A DNA stretch of 44,743 nucleotides, from NCBI RefSeq assembly GCF_003710985.1, contig NZ_RHHT01000016.1, forward strand, positions 1 to 44,743. Reading direction: 5' to 3'. Below are positions 15,050 through 23,507 of the stretch, one piece after another; position 1 is the stretch's first letter, and every line of letters starts with the position of its first letter. A model generated the notes under the pieces. It was not told the DNA's origin and made no database searches. It worked only from the letters and a program-made list of their open reading frames with translations. The DNA comes from Brevibacillus panacihumi (lineage in GTDB: Bacteria > Bacillota > Bacilli > Brevibacillales > Brevibacillaceae). The translations under genes were made by a program, and so were the position numbers.

Positions 15050-16213
15050 ATGAAAGCAATCATTATCGGCGCTGGCATCGGAGGGCTGAGCACAGCTATT
15101 GCTTTGCGCAAAATCGGGATGGATGTGAAAGTATTTGAAAGCAAGCAGGAAGTGCGTTTCGCAGGTGCCGGGCTCGGAATCGGGGCGAACGCAGTCCGGG
15201 CATTGCAGCAGCTTGATGTTGGCGATCAAATCCTTCGGGCAGGAAAAGCGTTGGATGAGCTTCGCATCCTCACACCTGCAGGGAAAATCCTGCAGCGTAC
15301 GGAAACTGCGGCAATTAGCCACAAGTACGGACCCGATAATGTCTCGATTGAACGGGGAGTGCTGCTGGAGTTGCTTATGAGCGCTTTGGGTCCGGAGAAA
15401 ATCGTCCATACCGGAAGAACTTGCAGGCATTTTGAACAAAATGACTCCGGGGTGAAAGTGTGGTTTGAAGACGGTTCAACGGAGGAAGGAGATTTTTTAG
15501 TCGGTGCGGATGGTGTTCACTCCAAGATTCGCGAAGCTCTGCTGCCGAACGCAATACCACGTTATGCCGGATACACTTGCTGGAGGGCCGTTGTACAGGC
15601 CGAACCGGACCTGCTTCATTATGATCCGAATGTGTTTATCGAGACATGGGGTCGCAAGGGACGCTTCGGGTTGGTTCCCTTGTCGAACAACCGAATCTAT
15701 TGGTTCGCCTGCTTGAATGCCAAAGCCCCAGATTCCCCACTCAGAACCTATACGGCACGGGACTTGATGAAGATCTTCGAGGGCTATCATGAACCCATCC
15801 CTCAAATACTGGCGCAAACCTCTGATCATCACATGCTGCAGCATGATATTTATGATCTGCCGCCAATCAGCCGTTTTGCGTTCGGACGCGTCGTGTTGCT
15901 CGGTGACGCTGCTCATGCCATGACGCCCAATATGGGGCAAGGTGCCGGACAGTCTGTGGAAGACGCCGTCATCCTGGCAAGTCACTTGAAACAGAGTCCA
16001 GTCATAGAAGAGGCATTGGTAAGATATGAACGCGAACGAATCGGCCGAACCGGGCAAATTACCAGAATGTCCAACCGGATCGGAAAGGTAGCACAGCTGG
16101 ATGGGCACGTTTCCATCGCCCTTCGCGATGGGCTGTTCCCCCTTGTTCCGGCAAGGATTTTGGAAAAGCAGTTGGAATATCTGTATGAAGTGAGCCTTGA
16201 TGGATTGTTGTAA
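15050..16213 (+). CDS. FAD-dependent monooxygenase (YetM/HpxO-like, class A)
   Basis: A 387-residue flavoprotein hydroxylase of the p-hydroxybenzoate hydroxylase fold. Motifs: GAGIGGLSTAIAL (FAD Rossmann loop, residues 6-18), GADGVHSKIR (DG motif), GYTCWRAVV (typical of the YetM/HpxO/zeaxanthin-epoxidase group) and LLGDAAHAMTPNMGQGAGQSVEDA (GD motif). It hydroxylates an aromatic or similar small molecule with NAD(P)H and oxygen. A GTG at 15038 is in frame, but GAGGTG precedes the ATG at 15050. Under TetR control it may detoxify the compound that releases the repressor. The C-terminal GLFPLVPARILEKQLEYLY tail is normal. Confidence 0.88.
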   Translation: MKAIIIGAGIGGLSTAIALRKIGMDVKVFESKQEVRFAGAGLGIGANAVRALQQLDVGDQILRAGKALDELRILTPAGKILQRTETAAISHKYGPDNVSIERGVLLELLMSALGPEKIVHTGRTCRHFEQNDSGVKVWFEDGSTEEGDFLVGADGVHSKIREALLPNAIPRYAGYTCWRAVVQAEPDLLHYDPNVFIETWGRKGRFGLVPLSNNRIYWFACLNAKAPDSPLRTYTARDLMKIFEGYHEPIPQILAQTSDHHMLQHDIYDLPPISRFAFGRVVLLGDAAHAMTPNMGQGAGQSVEDAVILASHLKQSPVIEEALVRYERERIGRTGQITRMSNRIGKVAQLDGHVSIALRDGLFPLVPARILEKQLEYLYEVSLDGLL

Positions 16214-16237
16214 CGCAGATCGATTCTTGTCTACAAT
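16208..16237 (+). promoter_or_regulatory. Candidate promoter of fosB
   Basis: TTGTAA (16208-16213, overlapping the stop codon of the monooxygenase), 18 bases, TACAAT (16232-16237), about 36 bases before the fosB ATG. It would let fosB be expressed apart from the TetR operon. Confidence 0.4.
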
Positions 16238-16272
16238 AGAGGGAAATGTCTGAAAGAAATGAGGATGATCCC

Positions 16273-16698
16273 ATGCCAAAGCTAAACGGCATCAATCATT
16301 TTTTGTTTTCTGTATCCGATCTTGAGCGGTCCTTTTGTTTTTATCGCGATGTCCTTGGGGCGCGTCCCCTCGTTCGCGGCAGGAAGCTGGCCTATTTTGA
16401 GTGGAATGGATACTGGCTGGCTTTAAATGAAGAAAGCGAGATTCCCCGCCGTGAGATCCATGATTCTTACACACATCTGGCTTTCTCGATCGACGAGGAG
16501 AGCTTCGATACCTGGCGTGCGCATCTGGAAGCCCATCAGGTGCATATTCTGCCTGGACGGGAGCGGGATGAACGGGATCGGCGCTCTATCTACTTCACCG
16601 ATCCGGACGGACATAAATTTGAATTGCATACCGGGACTCTCGAGGATCGCCTCGCGTACTACCGGGATGAAAAGCATCATATGACCTTTTTTGAGTAG
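16273..16698 (+). CDS. fosB: FosB-type metallothiol transferase (fosfomycin resistance)
   Basis: A 141-residue glyoxalase-fold enzyme of the FosB family, which adds a low-molecular-weight thiol (bacillithiol in Bacillales) to fosfomycin. Hallmarks: [19 protein letters not shown] (His9 metal ligand), [23 protein letters not shown] (His68), the very conserved [32 protein letters not shown] (Glu117 ligand and phosphonate-binding arginines) and an ending in HHMTFFE. The ligands match those of characterised FosB with a shift of two residues. The ATG at 16273 matches the family N-terminus. It is probably a chromosomal intrinsic-resistance gene, as in Bacillus. Convergent with the peptidase gene. 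Confidence 0.95.
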   Translation: MPKLNGINHFLFSVSDLERSFCFYRDVLGARPLVRGRKLAYFEWNGYWLALNEESEIPRREIHDSYTHLAFSIDEESFDTWRAHLEAHQVHILPGRERDERDRRSIYFTDPDGHKFELHTGTLEDRLAYYRDEKHHMTFFE

Positions 16699-16708
16699 TG
16701 GATGGCGG

Positions 16709-17812
16709 CTATCGACCAGATCTACGGCCCACGCCTCTGATTTGCTTGCGAATCGAGCGAAGCTCAGCCGGGTTCAATCGTCTGGTCGAATGGGGACGAC
16801 GACGCGGATGTAATCGAGGTGTCCGAATACGGGCCCTGCTAGCTGTACCACGCGCCACACGAACGCCAAATGCCTGCAACGCCCATTGAACGGGGAACGA
16901 AATGGAGAGACGCCCATCTTCGGAACCGGCAAAATTGACAGCGGCAGCACGGTTCCCTGACGTCAGCCAGACGGAGCCGGAATCCCCAGCCAGCGAAACG
17001 GCCCGTGAACCGCGAATCACGGTCTGATTGCGGAATCGAATCTGCCCCAGTCCCCCGTAGCGGCCGTAGTCAACCATGATATCGGTGTGAATCGAGACGA
17101 CCACACCTCTGACAAAGCCGGAGGAGCGTCCCACCTTTTTCAGGCGGCTTCCCAATGCATAGGAGCGCACTGACCCGGGGATCCTGCCGATTCTGGCATA
17201 GCGTGGGGCGAGCAGACGCTGACTGCTCGGGATCGCGATCGCCGCATCGAGGTAATTGACCCCGCCACGTCTCAATCGGACATAGCGGTACATCCTGCCG
17301 ATGCGGTCTCTTCCCGGACGTCCGCCGTCCGCTCCTCCCGGCTGCAGGACTTCCGTATAGCCCCCGGAATTGTTCCGGTTCAACACATGGTTGTTGCTCA
17401 GCAAAAACCGCCGTGCCCGGTTTGCAGCCTGCGCGACGATCAAGCCCGCTGTTCCGGATATGCCGCGCCTCCCTACGCTGTATCCGGCTATGACGGGACG
17501 AATTCGGCTGCGAAGTCCTCTGCCTGTCGCTTTCGGTTTGACGAAGGGATGGCAGCAGCAGCGGCCGGATTTGACGATCCTCACCGGTACACGTACGGAA
17601 TTGCCTGTCTTGGCGGTGGTGACATGAACGCAGGACGGGCATTTCTTTTTCATGGAAGCTTGCGAGTGCAAGGTGTACAAGACGACACATAATCCGCCCG
17701 CTCTGTTCACTCCGTTGGCAAATCCCACTCCAATCCCCACAACTCCCGGCAATTTGCCCCAGTCCTTCACCAGTTTCTCCTTGGCACGCAAGGCGTGTTG
17801 CAGCGTCGCCAT
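16709..17812 (-). CDS. Trypsin-fold serine peptidase with an Arg-rich tail, apparently not secreted
   Basis: 367 residues from the ATG at 17812 (AAGGAGG 6 bases upstream). The chymotrypsin-fold triad is visible: His142 in FLLSNNHVLN, Asp189 in NYLDAAIAIP and Ser278 in SLAGDSGSVW. No signal peptide or membrane segment precedes it. The first 50 residues (LPGVVGIGVGFANG, LCVVLYTLHS) form a small domain, then a Cys-rich stretch (KKKCPSC, GRCCCHPF) and the peptidase. The last 50 residues are strikingly rich in Arg, Pro and His (RLHPRRRPHSTRR). This could be a DNA- or spore-binding tail. Substrate unknown. The longer frame from 17965 overlaps the pbuX terminator and is rejected. Confidence 0.78.
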   Translation of the reverse strand: MATLQHALRAKEKLVKDWGKLPGVVGIGVGFANGVNRAGGLCVVLYTLHSQASMKKKCPSCVHVTTAKTGNSVRVPVRIVKSGRCCCHPFVKPKATGRGLRSRIRPVIAGYSVGRRGISGTAGLIVAQAANRARRFLLSNNHVLNRNNSGGYTEVLQPGGADGGRPGRDRIGRMYRYVRLRRGGVNYLDAAIAIPSSQRLLAPRYARIGRIPGSVRSYALGSRLKKVGRSSGFVRGVVVSIHTDIMVDYGRYGGLGQIRFRNQTVIRGSRAVSLAGDSGSVWLTSGNRAAAVNFAGSEDGRLSISFPVQWALQAFGVRVARGTASRARIRTPRLHPRRRPHSTRRLNPAELRSIRKQIRGVGRRSGR

Positions 17813-17921
17813 CGTATCCCTCCTTCTTCGAATGTAAGCAAAGTTCTCTTCCTCATCGTATGTTCGATGTGGCCAGGTTCCTCGGACAGATGCAGCGGCT
17901 CGGAAAGCCTTTTTTTCAACA

Positions 17922-17966
17922 GAAAAAAAAAGTGCTCCACAAGCAGGACAACTGCTCGGGAACACC
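17922..17966 (-). terminator. Terminator of the xpt-pbuX operon
   Basis: GTGTTCC...GGAGCAC with an inner AGCAG/CTGCT stem, followed on the minus strand by nine T, about 12 bases after the pbuX stop. Confidence 0.92.
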
Positions 17967-17977
17967 CTCTTCTTATT

Positions 17978-19291
17978 TTACGACGCTTCGGAAACCGTTT
18001 GGTTGTTTTCTACCAAGGCCTGCTTGAGGTTCTTGTTCCAGTGAACCAGCACCAGATTCAATACGACGGCTGTCAGGGAGCCTGTGACAATGCCGTTTTG
18101 CAACAGCATTTTCAACATTGTCGGCAGTTGCTCGAACATGCCCGGCACAGCGGCAGAGCCAAGCCCGACCGCGATGCTGCACGCGGCGATCAGAAGATTT
18201 TCATTTTGACGCAGGTCTACTTGGGACAGGATGTTGATGCCGGAAGCCACGACCATCCCGAACATGGCGATCATCGCTCCACCCAGAACTGCGTTAGGGA
18301 TGACCGTGGTTAACGCGGCCAGCTTCGGCAGCAATCCGAGAACGACGAGAATGCCGCCCGCTCCGATCATGACGTCACGGCTTTTGATGCCGCTCAGTTG
18401 GACAAGACCCACGTTTTGCGAGAAAGCGGTGTAAGGAAATGCGTTGAAGATTCCCCCGAGAACGATCGCTACCCCTTCTCCCCGCAGGCCCTTGACGACG
18501 TCCTCGTTGCTGACTTCTTTGTTGGTGGTTTTGCCCAATGCGAAGTACACCCCTGTAGACTCGGCCATGCTGATAATATTCACCAGGATCATTGTAATGA
18601 TTGCTACAACACTAAACTCAGGAACGCCAAAATAGAAAGGCTTGACGACGCTGAACCAGGAGGCTTCGACAACCGATCCGAAATGGACAATTCCCATCAT
18701 ATAGCCCGCTACTGTACCTGCGATCAACCCCAACAGAACAGAGATGGCCCGGACGAATCCTGTCGCAAAGCGGTTGACCAGCAAAATGATGATCAGCGTG
18801 CCCAATGCCAACAGCAGATTGCTTGGCTGTCCGAAATCAGGGCTGTCCTGGCCCCCAGCCGCATTGTTCATCGCTACGGGAATGAGTGAAAGACCAATAA
18901 TGGTTACGACGGAGCCTTGCACCACCGTCGGGAAGAATTTCAGCAGCTTCCCAAAGAGAGGAGCAGCCAGGACGACGAAGATCCCGGAGATGATGATCGC
19001 CCCGTATGCAGTAGCCAGATTGCTGGTCGAAGCGATGGCGATGATCGGGCCTACAGCCGTAAAGGTACAGCCAAGCACGACCGGGAGGCGAATGCCCGTG
19101 AACCGGGTGCCGATCACTTGCAAAAGTGTCGCGATCCCGCATGTGAACAGGTCTGCAGCGATCAGGTAAGCGATTTGAGCAGGGGTCAGCTTCAACGCTG
19201 CTCCGATAATCATAGGAACGACTACAGCGCCTGCGTACATCGCCAGGACGTGCTGGAAGCCCAGGGTAATCACTTTTTGTTTGGATAGCAT
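17978..19291 (-). CDS. pbuX: Xanthine permease, NCS2 family
   Basis: A 437-residue nucleobase:cation symporter of the NCS2 (uracil-xanthine permease) family with the usual 14-helix composition. Signatures: the N-terminal LGFQHVLAMYAGAVVVPMIIG, the ADLFTCGIATLLQ loop and the motif region VNIISMAESTGVYFALGK before GLRGEGVAIVLGGIFNAFPYTAFSQNVGLVQLSG. It lies 89 bases after xpt with no terminator between, so it shares the purine riboswitch. Together the two import xanthine and convert it to XMP. ATG with GAGGAGAG about 12 bases upstream. Confidence 0.93.
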   Translation of the reverse strand: MLSKQKVITLGFQHVLAMYAGAVVVPMIIGAALKLTPAQIAYLIAADLFTCGIATLLQVIGTRFTGIRLPVVLGCTFTAVGPIIAIASTSNLATAYGAIIISGIFVVLAAPLFGKLLKFFPTVVQGSVVTIIGLSLIPVAMNNAAGGQDSPDFGQPSNLLLALGTLIIILLVNRFATGFVRAISVLLGLIAGTVAGYMMGIVHFGSVVEASWFSVVKPFYFGVPEFSVVAIITMILVNIISMAESTGVYFALGKTTNKEVSNEDVVKGLRGEGVAIVLGGIFNAFPYTAFSQNVGLVQLSGIKSRDVMIGAGGILVVLGLLPKLAALTTVIPNAVLGGAMIAMFGMVVASGINILSQVDLRQNENLLIAACSIAVGLGSAAVPGMFEQLPTMLKMLLQNGIVTGSLTAVVLNLVLVHWNKNLKQALVENNQTVSEAS

Positions 19292-19380
19292 GACGGTTCG
19301 ATACTCTCCTCTATTTGCGCGTATTTTTTACGTGATAAAACGCGGTCGCTCCCCTTTGCGTTGCCTCGATAAAGGTTTCC

Positions 19381-19971
19381 TTATACTAGGCTGGAAGCGG
19401 GTTCGATAAACTCGATATGCTCCGTGGACATGGACTGAATCCGGGCGAGGGATTCGATGCGGACACCCGCTTGTTCGAGCAGGCCGCGCCCCTCCTGGAA
19501 GCTTTTTTCGATGACCGCTCCGATGCCGACCAGATGAGCTCCAGACTCCTTGATGATCTGAGTGAGTCCGACCAGTGCTGCACCTGTAGCAAGAAAATCA
19601 TCGACGATCAAAATCCGATCCTCCGCAGACAAATACTGGCGAGCTACGCTGATCTGATAGGTCTCCTGACGTGTGAAGGAGTGGACAGGTGCCGCGTATA
19701 CCTCTTCGGACAAGGTGATTGCCTTTTTCTTTTTCGCGTAGATGAACGGCACCCCGAGCGTATAGGCCGTAGCCATCGCGAAGTGAATCCCGCTCGCTTC
19801 AATCGTCAGCACCTTGGTGATGCGCTCCCCCTGGAAACGTTCTGCAAAGGCTTGTCCGATCTGCATGGTCAAGAGCGGGTCCACCTGATGGTTCAGGAAC
19901 GAATCCACCTTCAACACAGATGGGGAAAGAACTTTTCCATCCCGCATGATACGTTCTTGCAATTCTTTCAT
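19381..19971 (-). CDS. xpt: Xanthine phosphoribosyltransferase
   Basis: A 196-residue purine phosphoribosyltransferase that makes XMP from xanthine and PRPP. Motifs: KVLSPSVLKVDSFLNHQVDP (Xpt-specific N-terminus), TIEASGIHFAMATAYTLGVPFIYAKKKKA, the PRPP loop RILIVDDFLATGAALVG and the C-terminal GVRIESLARI. The first ATG of the open frame (20205) would run through the terminator, so the ATG at 19971 with GGAGGGAGG upstream is chosen. Its leader carries a guanine-type riboswitch and terminator, so expression should fall when guanine is abundant. Confidence 0.95.
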   Translation of the reverse strand: MKELQERIMRDGKVLSPSVLKVDSFLNHQVDPLLTMQIGQAFAERFQGERITKVLTIEASGIHFAMATAYTLGVPFIYAKKKKAITLSEEVYAAPVHSFTRQETYQISVARQYLSAEDRILIVDDFLATGAALVGLTQIIKESGAHLVGIGAVIEKSFQEGRGLLEQAGVRIESLARIQSMSTEHIEFIEPASSLV

Positions 19972-20013
19972 GACTGATTGTCCTCCCTTTATCTTCCCAG
20001 CTTCACTGTAACG

Positions 20014-20091
20014 CAATAAAGCCCAGAGCAGACAGGTCCCTGGCTGGTTACGCAACAACCAACACCAAGTGAAACCTGTCCCTCTGGGCTT
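20014..20091 (-). terminator. Riboswitch-controlled terminator before xpt
   Basis: A long hairpin: AAGCCCAGAG plus GGACAGGT pair with ACCTGTC plus CTCTGGGCTTT, followed by TTTATTG, located between the aptamer and the xpt start. It fits the expression platform of a guanine-off switch. The competing antiterminator was not worked out. Confidence 0.8.
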
Positions 20092-20204
20092 TTCTCCCTC
20101 AGGTGTAGCACATCTCGTGCCAGCGTCGCTCGGACCAGTCTTTTCCCTATCTAAAAAATGGAAAAAATCGACATAGGAAAAACGGAACCCTAGACGCTCT
20201 TTCA

Positions 20205-20271
20205 CTCGTAGTCAGGCGATTTACGGTCACCCGGTAGAAACTGTTGGGCCTTATTCCCAAGATTATACGAG
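20205..20271 (-). promoter_or_regulatory. Purine riboswitch aptamer (guanine class)
   Basis: On the minus strand the P1 arms CTCGTA/TACGAG enclose the conserved joining segments TATAATCTTGGGAATAAGG, the L2 to J2/3 segment CAGTTTCTACC, GGGTGACCGTAAATCGCC for P3/L3, and TGACTAC for J3/1. The base that decides specificity is C in GACTAC, as in the B. subtilis xpt switch, so guanine or hypoxanthine rather than adenine is expected. It sits about 234 bases before the xpt ATG with a terminator between. Confidence 0.95.
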
Positions 20272-20300
20272 CATACAGTATCTTGTTTCGATACAGACCA

Positions 20301-20329
20301 ATCTACCATATCTCATGAAGTGGTATCAA
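20301..20329 (-). promoter_or_regulatory. Candidate promoter of xpt-pbuX
   Basis: On the minus strand TTGATA, 17 bases, GTAGAT, which would start transcription about 25 bases before the aptamer. The -10 box is weak, so an alternative is possible. The rest of the 19972-20416 gap holds only the riboswitch and terminators. Confidence 0.35.
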
Positions 20330-20372
20330 GCGTTATTTTTTTGCAGGCTGCCAGGGCAGCCAAATGCAAAAG

Positions 20373-20403
20373 CAAAACCCCCGATCCAGATTGATCGAGG
20401 GTC
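20373..20403 (-). terminator. Terminator of rsgA
   Basis: ACCCTCGATC/GATCGGGGGT with a six-base loop and a TTTTGC tail on the minus strand. Confidence 0.82.
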
Positions 20404-20416
20404 ATAAAATACGTGG

Positions 20417-21496
20417 TTATTTCTTTTTCTGGCGTTGGCCCATCGTGATTTTCTTCCACTTTGCCTTCTCGGCCGCCCGCAATGCCGCATCTTCCTTGCG
20501 CGCCAGATGCGCCAATTCCCGTTGCAGCTTGCGGTAATTGTCGTAGCGCGATTGGTCCAGTGTACCGTCAGCCAAGGCTGCTCGAATCGCGCAGCCAGGC
20601 TCGCGCAAATGCTGGCAATCGCTGAAACGGCAGGACTCCCCGAGCGATTCGATATCGTCGAAGGCGTCGCGAAACCCTTCATCCGCTTCCCACAGCTGCA
20701 GCTCGCGCATTCCCGGAGTATCGATCATCAAGCCTCCGCGCGGCAAAAGGAACAGCTCCCGATGCGTCGTCGTATGGCGTCCCCGGTCATCTCCGGCCCG
20801 CACCTCGCTGACGCGCTGCATCTCGGCACCGCTCAGCTTGTTGATCAACGTGGATTTTCCGACACCGGAAGAACCGAGCAAGGCGACAGTCTGACCTTCC
20901 CCCAAGTAGGGTACGAGCTGGTCCAAGCCCTCATCTTGTTCGGCACTGACGACATGCACCGGTACCCCGATCGCGACGGACTCTACCTCCGCGATGCGGG
21001 CTTCCAGGTCGTCGCACAGATCCGCCTTGCTCAGCACGATGACGGGAGCAGCCCCGCTCTCCCAAGCCAGGATGAGATAGCGCTCCATCCGGCGCAGGTT
21101 AAAGTCGTGATTCAACGCATTGACGAGGAACACCGTATCGACGTTGGTGGCGACGATCTGCTCCTCTACCGTACTTCCCGCCACTTTGCGTGAGAACTTG
21201 CTTTTTCGGGGAAGCAAGGCATGGATCGTCGCTTTCTTCTCCTCCGGCCGCGGGCTGATCACCACCCAGTCGCCCACAGCTGGATAATCCTCTCGACCGG
21301 ATGCCTCATAGCGAAGCTTTCCTGTCACCTCGCCCAAAAGCTCGCCATACTCGCTTATGATCCGATACATTCGTTTATGTTCCAGCGTAACGCGTCCCAC
21401 GCTGTACCCTTGCTCGGCATAAGGGGCAAAATGCGGCGTAAAAAACGCATTCCATCCCATTTTTTGTAAAATAGACTTTTGTTGCTGCTGATTCAC
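20417..21496 (-). CDS. rsgA: Ribosome small-subunit-dependent GTPase RsgA (YjeQ family)
   Basis: A 359-residue circularly permuted GTPase that matures 30S subunits. The motif order is permuted: an OB-type N-terminal domain (about residues 30-95), G4 VLSKADL (154-160), G1 [14 protein letters not shown] (206-219), the switch region [14 protein letters not shown]3 IDTPGMREL (258-266), then the zinc site [14 protein letters not shown] (Cys289, Cys294, His296, Cys302). A lysine-rich tail ([12 protein letters not shown]) suits rRNA binding. Start is GTG with GGGGG upstream. The length and isolated position suggest it could be a second, YloQ-like paralogue rather than the copy usually found near prpC/prkC; that cannot be decided here. 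Confidence 0.93.
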   Translation of the reverse strand: MNQQQQKSILQKMGWNAFFTPHFAPYAEQGYSVGRVTLEHKRMYRIISEYGELLGEVTGKLRYEASGREDYPAVGDWVVISPRPEEKKATIHALLPRKSKFSRKVAGSTVEEQIVATNVDTVFLVNALNHDFNLRRMERYLILAWESGAAPVIVLSKADLCDDLEARIAEVESVAIGVPVHVVSAEQDEGLDQLVPYLGEGQTVALLGSSGVGKSTLINKLSGAEMQRVSEVRAGDDRGRHTTTHRELFLLPRGGLMIDTPGMRELQLWEADEGFRDAFDDIESLGESCRFSDCQHLREPGCAIRAALADGTLDQSRYDNYRKLQRELAHLARKEDAALRAAEKAKWKKITMGQRQKKK

Positions 21497-21578
21497 CTAC
21501 GGATTCCCCCTGTAAATGGTTTCACACTTTCCACCAGTCACAGTCGAATCCTCATCTGGTAAACGGGCTGTCGTTCGT

Positions 21579-21644
21579 TTAAAAGGAGGATTCCTGCGAC
21601 CCGATTCCTGCAATTAGCTGTTTGTTCATGTACTTAGTTCCCAT
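21579..21644 (-). CDS. Possible 21-residue peptide
   Basis: AAGGAG lies 9 bases before an ATG that opens 21 codons (MGTKYMNKQLIAGIGSQESS and one more residue) before TAA. It fills the otherwise empty gap between rsgA and the glycine-rich membrane gene. There is no known family; only the good ribosome site argues for it. Confidence 0.3.
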   Translation of the reverse strand: MGTKYMNKQLIAGIGSQESSF

Positions 21645-21755
21645 AATACATCGCTCCTTTTTCTACAGAACCCATTACCTTAGATGAAGGCAGTATGGAT
21701 CTTGCGTATTGTTTCCCAGTTATTGTAACACGAAGTTTGCGGAATGCAACAGCGG

Positions 21756-21989
21756 CTAATCGCCGCCGCCACCGCCTCCATCTCCGCCTCCGCTGTCACT
21801 GCCGCTGTCGCTTCCCCACCAACTGTCGGAGCTTTTGCTCGGCTTGTCATCTGAATAATACGAAGAGCCGCCGGAATCCCCTGATGCGTGATTTCCACGC
21901 TTTTTCTCTTTATTGGCGATAGTGACCACTGCCAAGATGACGAACAATGCCAAAAACGCGAAGACGATCCCGATTGCCATCAGTCCCAT
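21756..21989 (-). CDS. Small single-pass membrane protein with Ser/Gly/Asp-rich tail
   Basis: 77 residues from ATG 21989 (GAGAGGTG upstream). Residues 2-27 form one hydrophobic helix (GLMAIGIVFAFLALFVILAVV) followed by a basic patch (NKEKKRG), so the tail should be cytoplasmic or at the membrane face. The last 40 residues are low-complexity: SGDSGGSSYYSDDKPSKSSDSW, WWGSDSG and a GGGDGGGGGGD end. No family recognised. It is 27 bases downstream of the MFS exporter on the same strand and probably co-transcribed. Confidence 0.65.
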   Translation of the reverse strand: MGLMAIGIVFAFLALFVILAVVTIANKEKKRGNHASGDSGGSSYYSDDKPSKSSDSWWGSDSGSDSGGGDGGGGGGD

Positions 21990-22016
21990 ACAGCACCTCT
22001 CCTCTCCATCCACATT

Positions 22017-23264
22017 TTATCTGCTTCTTTTCTTCCTCAAGACACGTCCAAAGATCAACAGGATGGGCGACAAGAGAATCGCCGCCGTGATCAGAGAAGC
22101 GCGTATCGAGTAACGATTGCCGACCCAGCCCACAAAAGGCCCACCAGCAGTCTGTCCCAGCGCATCCGTCTGCCCCATCATCGAAATGATGGTAGCCCGC
22201 ACCCTGCTCTCGATGTTCTGATTCAGCCAGGTATCAAACAAGGGCTGCGTGAGCGAGTTCAGCATCCCGATCAACAAGAGGGAGACCAACGCCCATGTAA
22301 ACGTCGGCGAAAAGGCAAACGCCAGAATCGCAGCGATGCGAATAAAGGTCAGTACAAACATCCCAACCATGACAACTCTTTCGTTGTTCATATCCAGCCG
22401 CCGTTCTCCTGCACGAACGACAAAAATGCTCAGGAACGTCGAGACTGCTGCAATCAAGCCAAACCACATCGCCATCGACAGGTGGGACTCCGGTATCCCG
22501 ATCTCCGAGATGAGATGCGCCTCCCACAATCTGTCATACCCTTCCGACGCCGCTCCGCTAAAGAGCGTGACGACGAGGATCAGCAGCAGCATCGGTTCGC
22601 GGCGGATCACCTTTGCTCCGCTCAACCACGTGGTCTTCATCTCCTGCCAATGGGACGAGTCTGCTGTCCGCTCGGGACGGACGAAACGATGTTCCTTCAT
22701 AAAAAAGATCAGGAACAGCCCCACCCCCAGATAAAGCAATCCCCCTACAGCATAAGGAAGATGTGTTCCCAAGGTGGAAAGACCGACACTGACCGCAATC
22801 CCCAACAGCGTCCCCATCAGGGAATAGCTTTTGGCCCGCAAGAAAAGGCTTCCCATCTTCTCTGTGCCGACTTCATCGACCACCCAGGCGGTATCCGCCC
22901 CACTGATAAATGTGTAGCCAATCCCGCAAATCAGCTGGCTGAACAGTACCCAGACAAACACTCCTACGTACGGGATCAGCGTCTCCAGACTCGGAATAAA
23001 GCCCTGTAGCACAAATCCTGCCCCAAGCGCAAACATGCCCGCAATGACAGACAGACGCCGGCTGTAAGTATCCGCTACAACTCCGGTAATCCCTTCAAAA
23101 ATCAATACCGTCACTTCCAGCACCATGCCGACGATCAGCAGCTCCAGCGGATTTAATCCCAGCGTGGCGATGTAGTAGATTGCATACGTCGTAAACATCG
23201 TGCTATTGGCCAATGACTGCATAAATGCCATGATCATGTATACCTGTGACGCGTGAAAATTCAT
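22017..23264 (-). CDS. MFS transporter, drug-efflux-like
   Basis: A 415-residue twelve-helix permease. The first helices (MIMAFMQSLANSTMFTTYAIYYIATLGLNPLELLIVGMVLEVTVLIFEGITGVVADTYSRR) include a motif-A-like GVVADTYSRR loop between helices 2 and 3, as in multidrug exporters. A central charged loop near residues 195-220 separates the halves, and GPFVGWVGNRYSIR precedes the last helices. Substrate unknown. A 19-codon leader ORF with a strong ribosome site lies upstream, which may point to translation-dependent induction. ATG follows GGTGGATGGGG. Confidence 0.87.
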   Translation of the reverse strand: MNFHASQVYMIMAFMQSLANSTMFTTYAIYYIATLGLNPLELLIVGMVLEVTVLIFEGITGVVADTYSRRLSVIAGMFALGAGFVLQGFIPSLETLIPYVGVFVWVLFSQLICGIGYTFISGADTAWVVDEVGTEKMGSLFLRAKSYSLMGTLLGIAVSVGLSTLGTHLPYAVGGLLYLGVGLFLIFFMKEHRFVRPERTADSSHWQEMKTTWLSGAKVIRREPMLLLILVVTLFSGAASEGYDRLWEAHLISEIGIPESHLSMAMWFGLIAAVSTFLSIFVVRAGERRLDMNNERVVMVGMFVLTFIRIAAILAFAFSPTFTWALVSLLLIGMLNSLTQPLFDTWLNQNIESRVRATIISMMGQTDALGQTAGGPFVGWVGNRYSIRASLITAAILLSPILLIFGRVLRKKRSR

Positions 23265-23357
23265 GTTTCCCCATCCACCTTTTCGGCAGACGACACGCCA
23301 CGTCTCACTTGCTATTCAGTTGTCAACGACCGCGGAAGGCAAATGCGTACGTGTCGC

Positions 23358-23417
23358 CTAGCTTTTGTTTCGTCCTTTGGTTTGTACTGGTTTGAACGCA
23401 TGTGAAAATGTTTGCAT
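23358..23417 (-). CDS. Possible 19-residue leader peptide of the MFS gene
   Basis: AGGAGGTG lies 7 bases before ATG. The frame (MQTFSHAFKPVQTKGRNKS) ends with TAG. Downstream, before the MFS ribosome site, GCGACACG and CGTGTCGT (minus view) can pair. This layout resembles translational attenuators of drug-efflux and resistance genes, but no complete attenuator was folded. Confidence 0.4.
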   Translation of the reverse strand: MQTFSHAFKPVQTKGRNKS

Positions 23418-23454
23418 GCTTGTACACCTCCTGATTGAATTCCTTACATTATAA

Positions 23455-23494
23455 TGGAAAAACGCACTTCCTGGATAAGAAAGTGCGTTTTTCA
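23455..23494 (-). terminator. Terminator of the DinB-family gene
   Basis: AAAAACGCACTT/AAGTGCGTTTTT symmetric stem with an 11-base centre; T-run on the minus strand. A TATAAT follows directly on the minus strand and may belong to the MFS leader promoter. Confidence 0.85.
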
Positions 23495-23507
23495 TCGTGC
23501 TCTTTAT

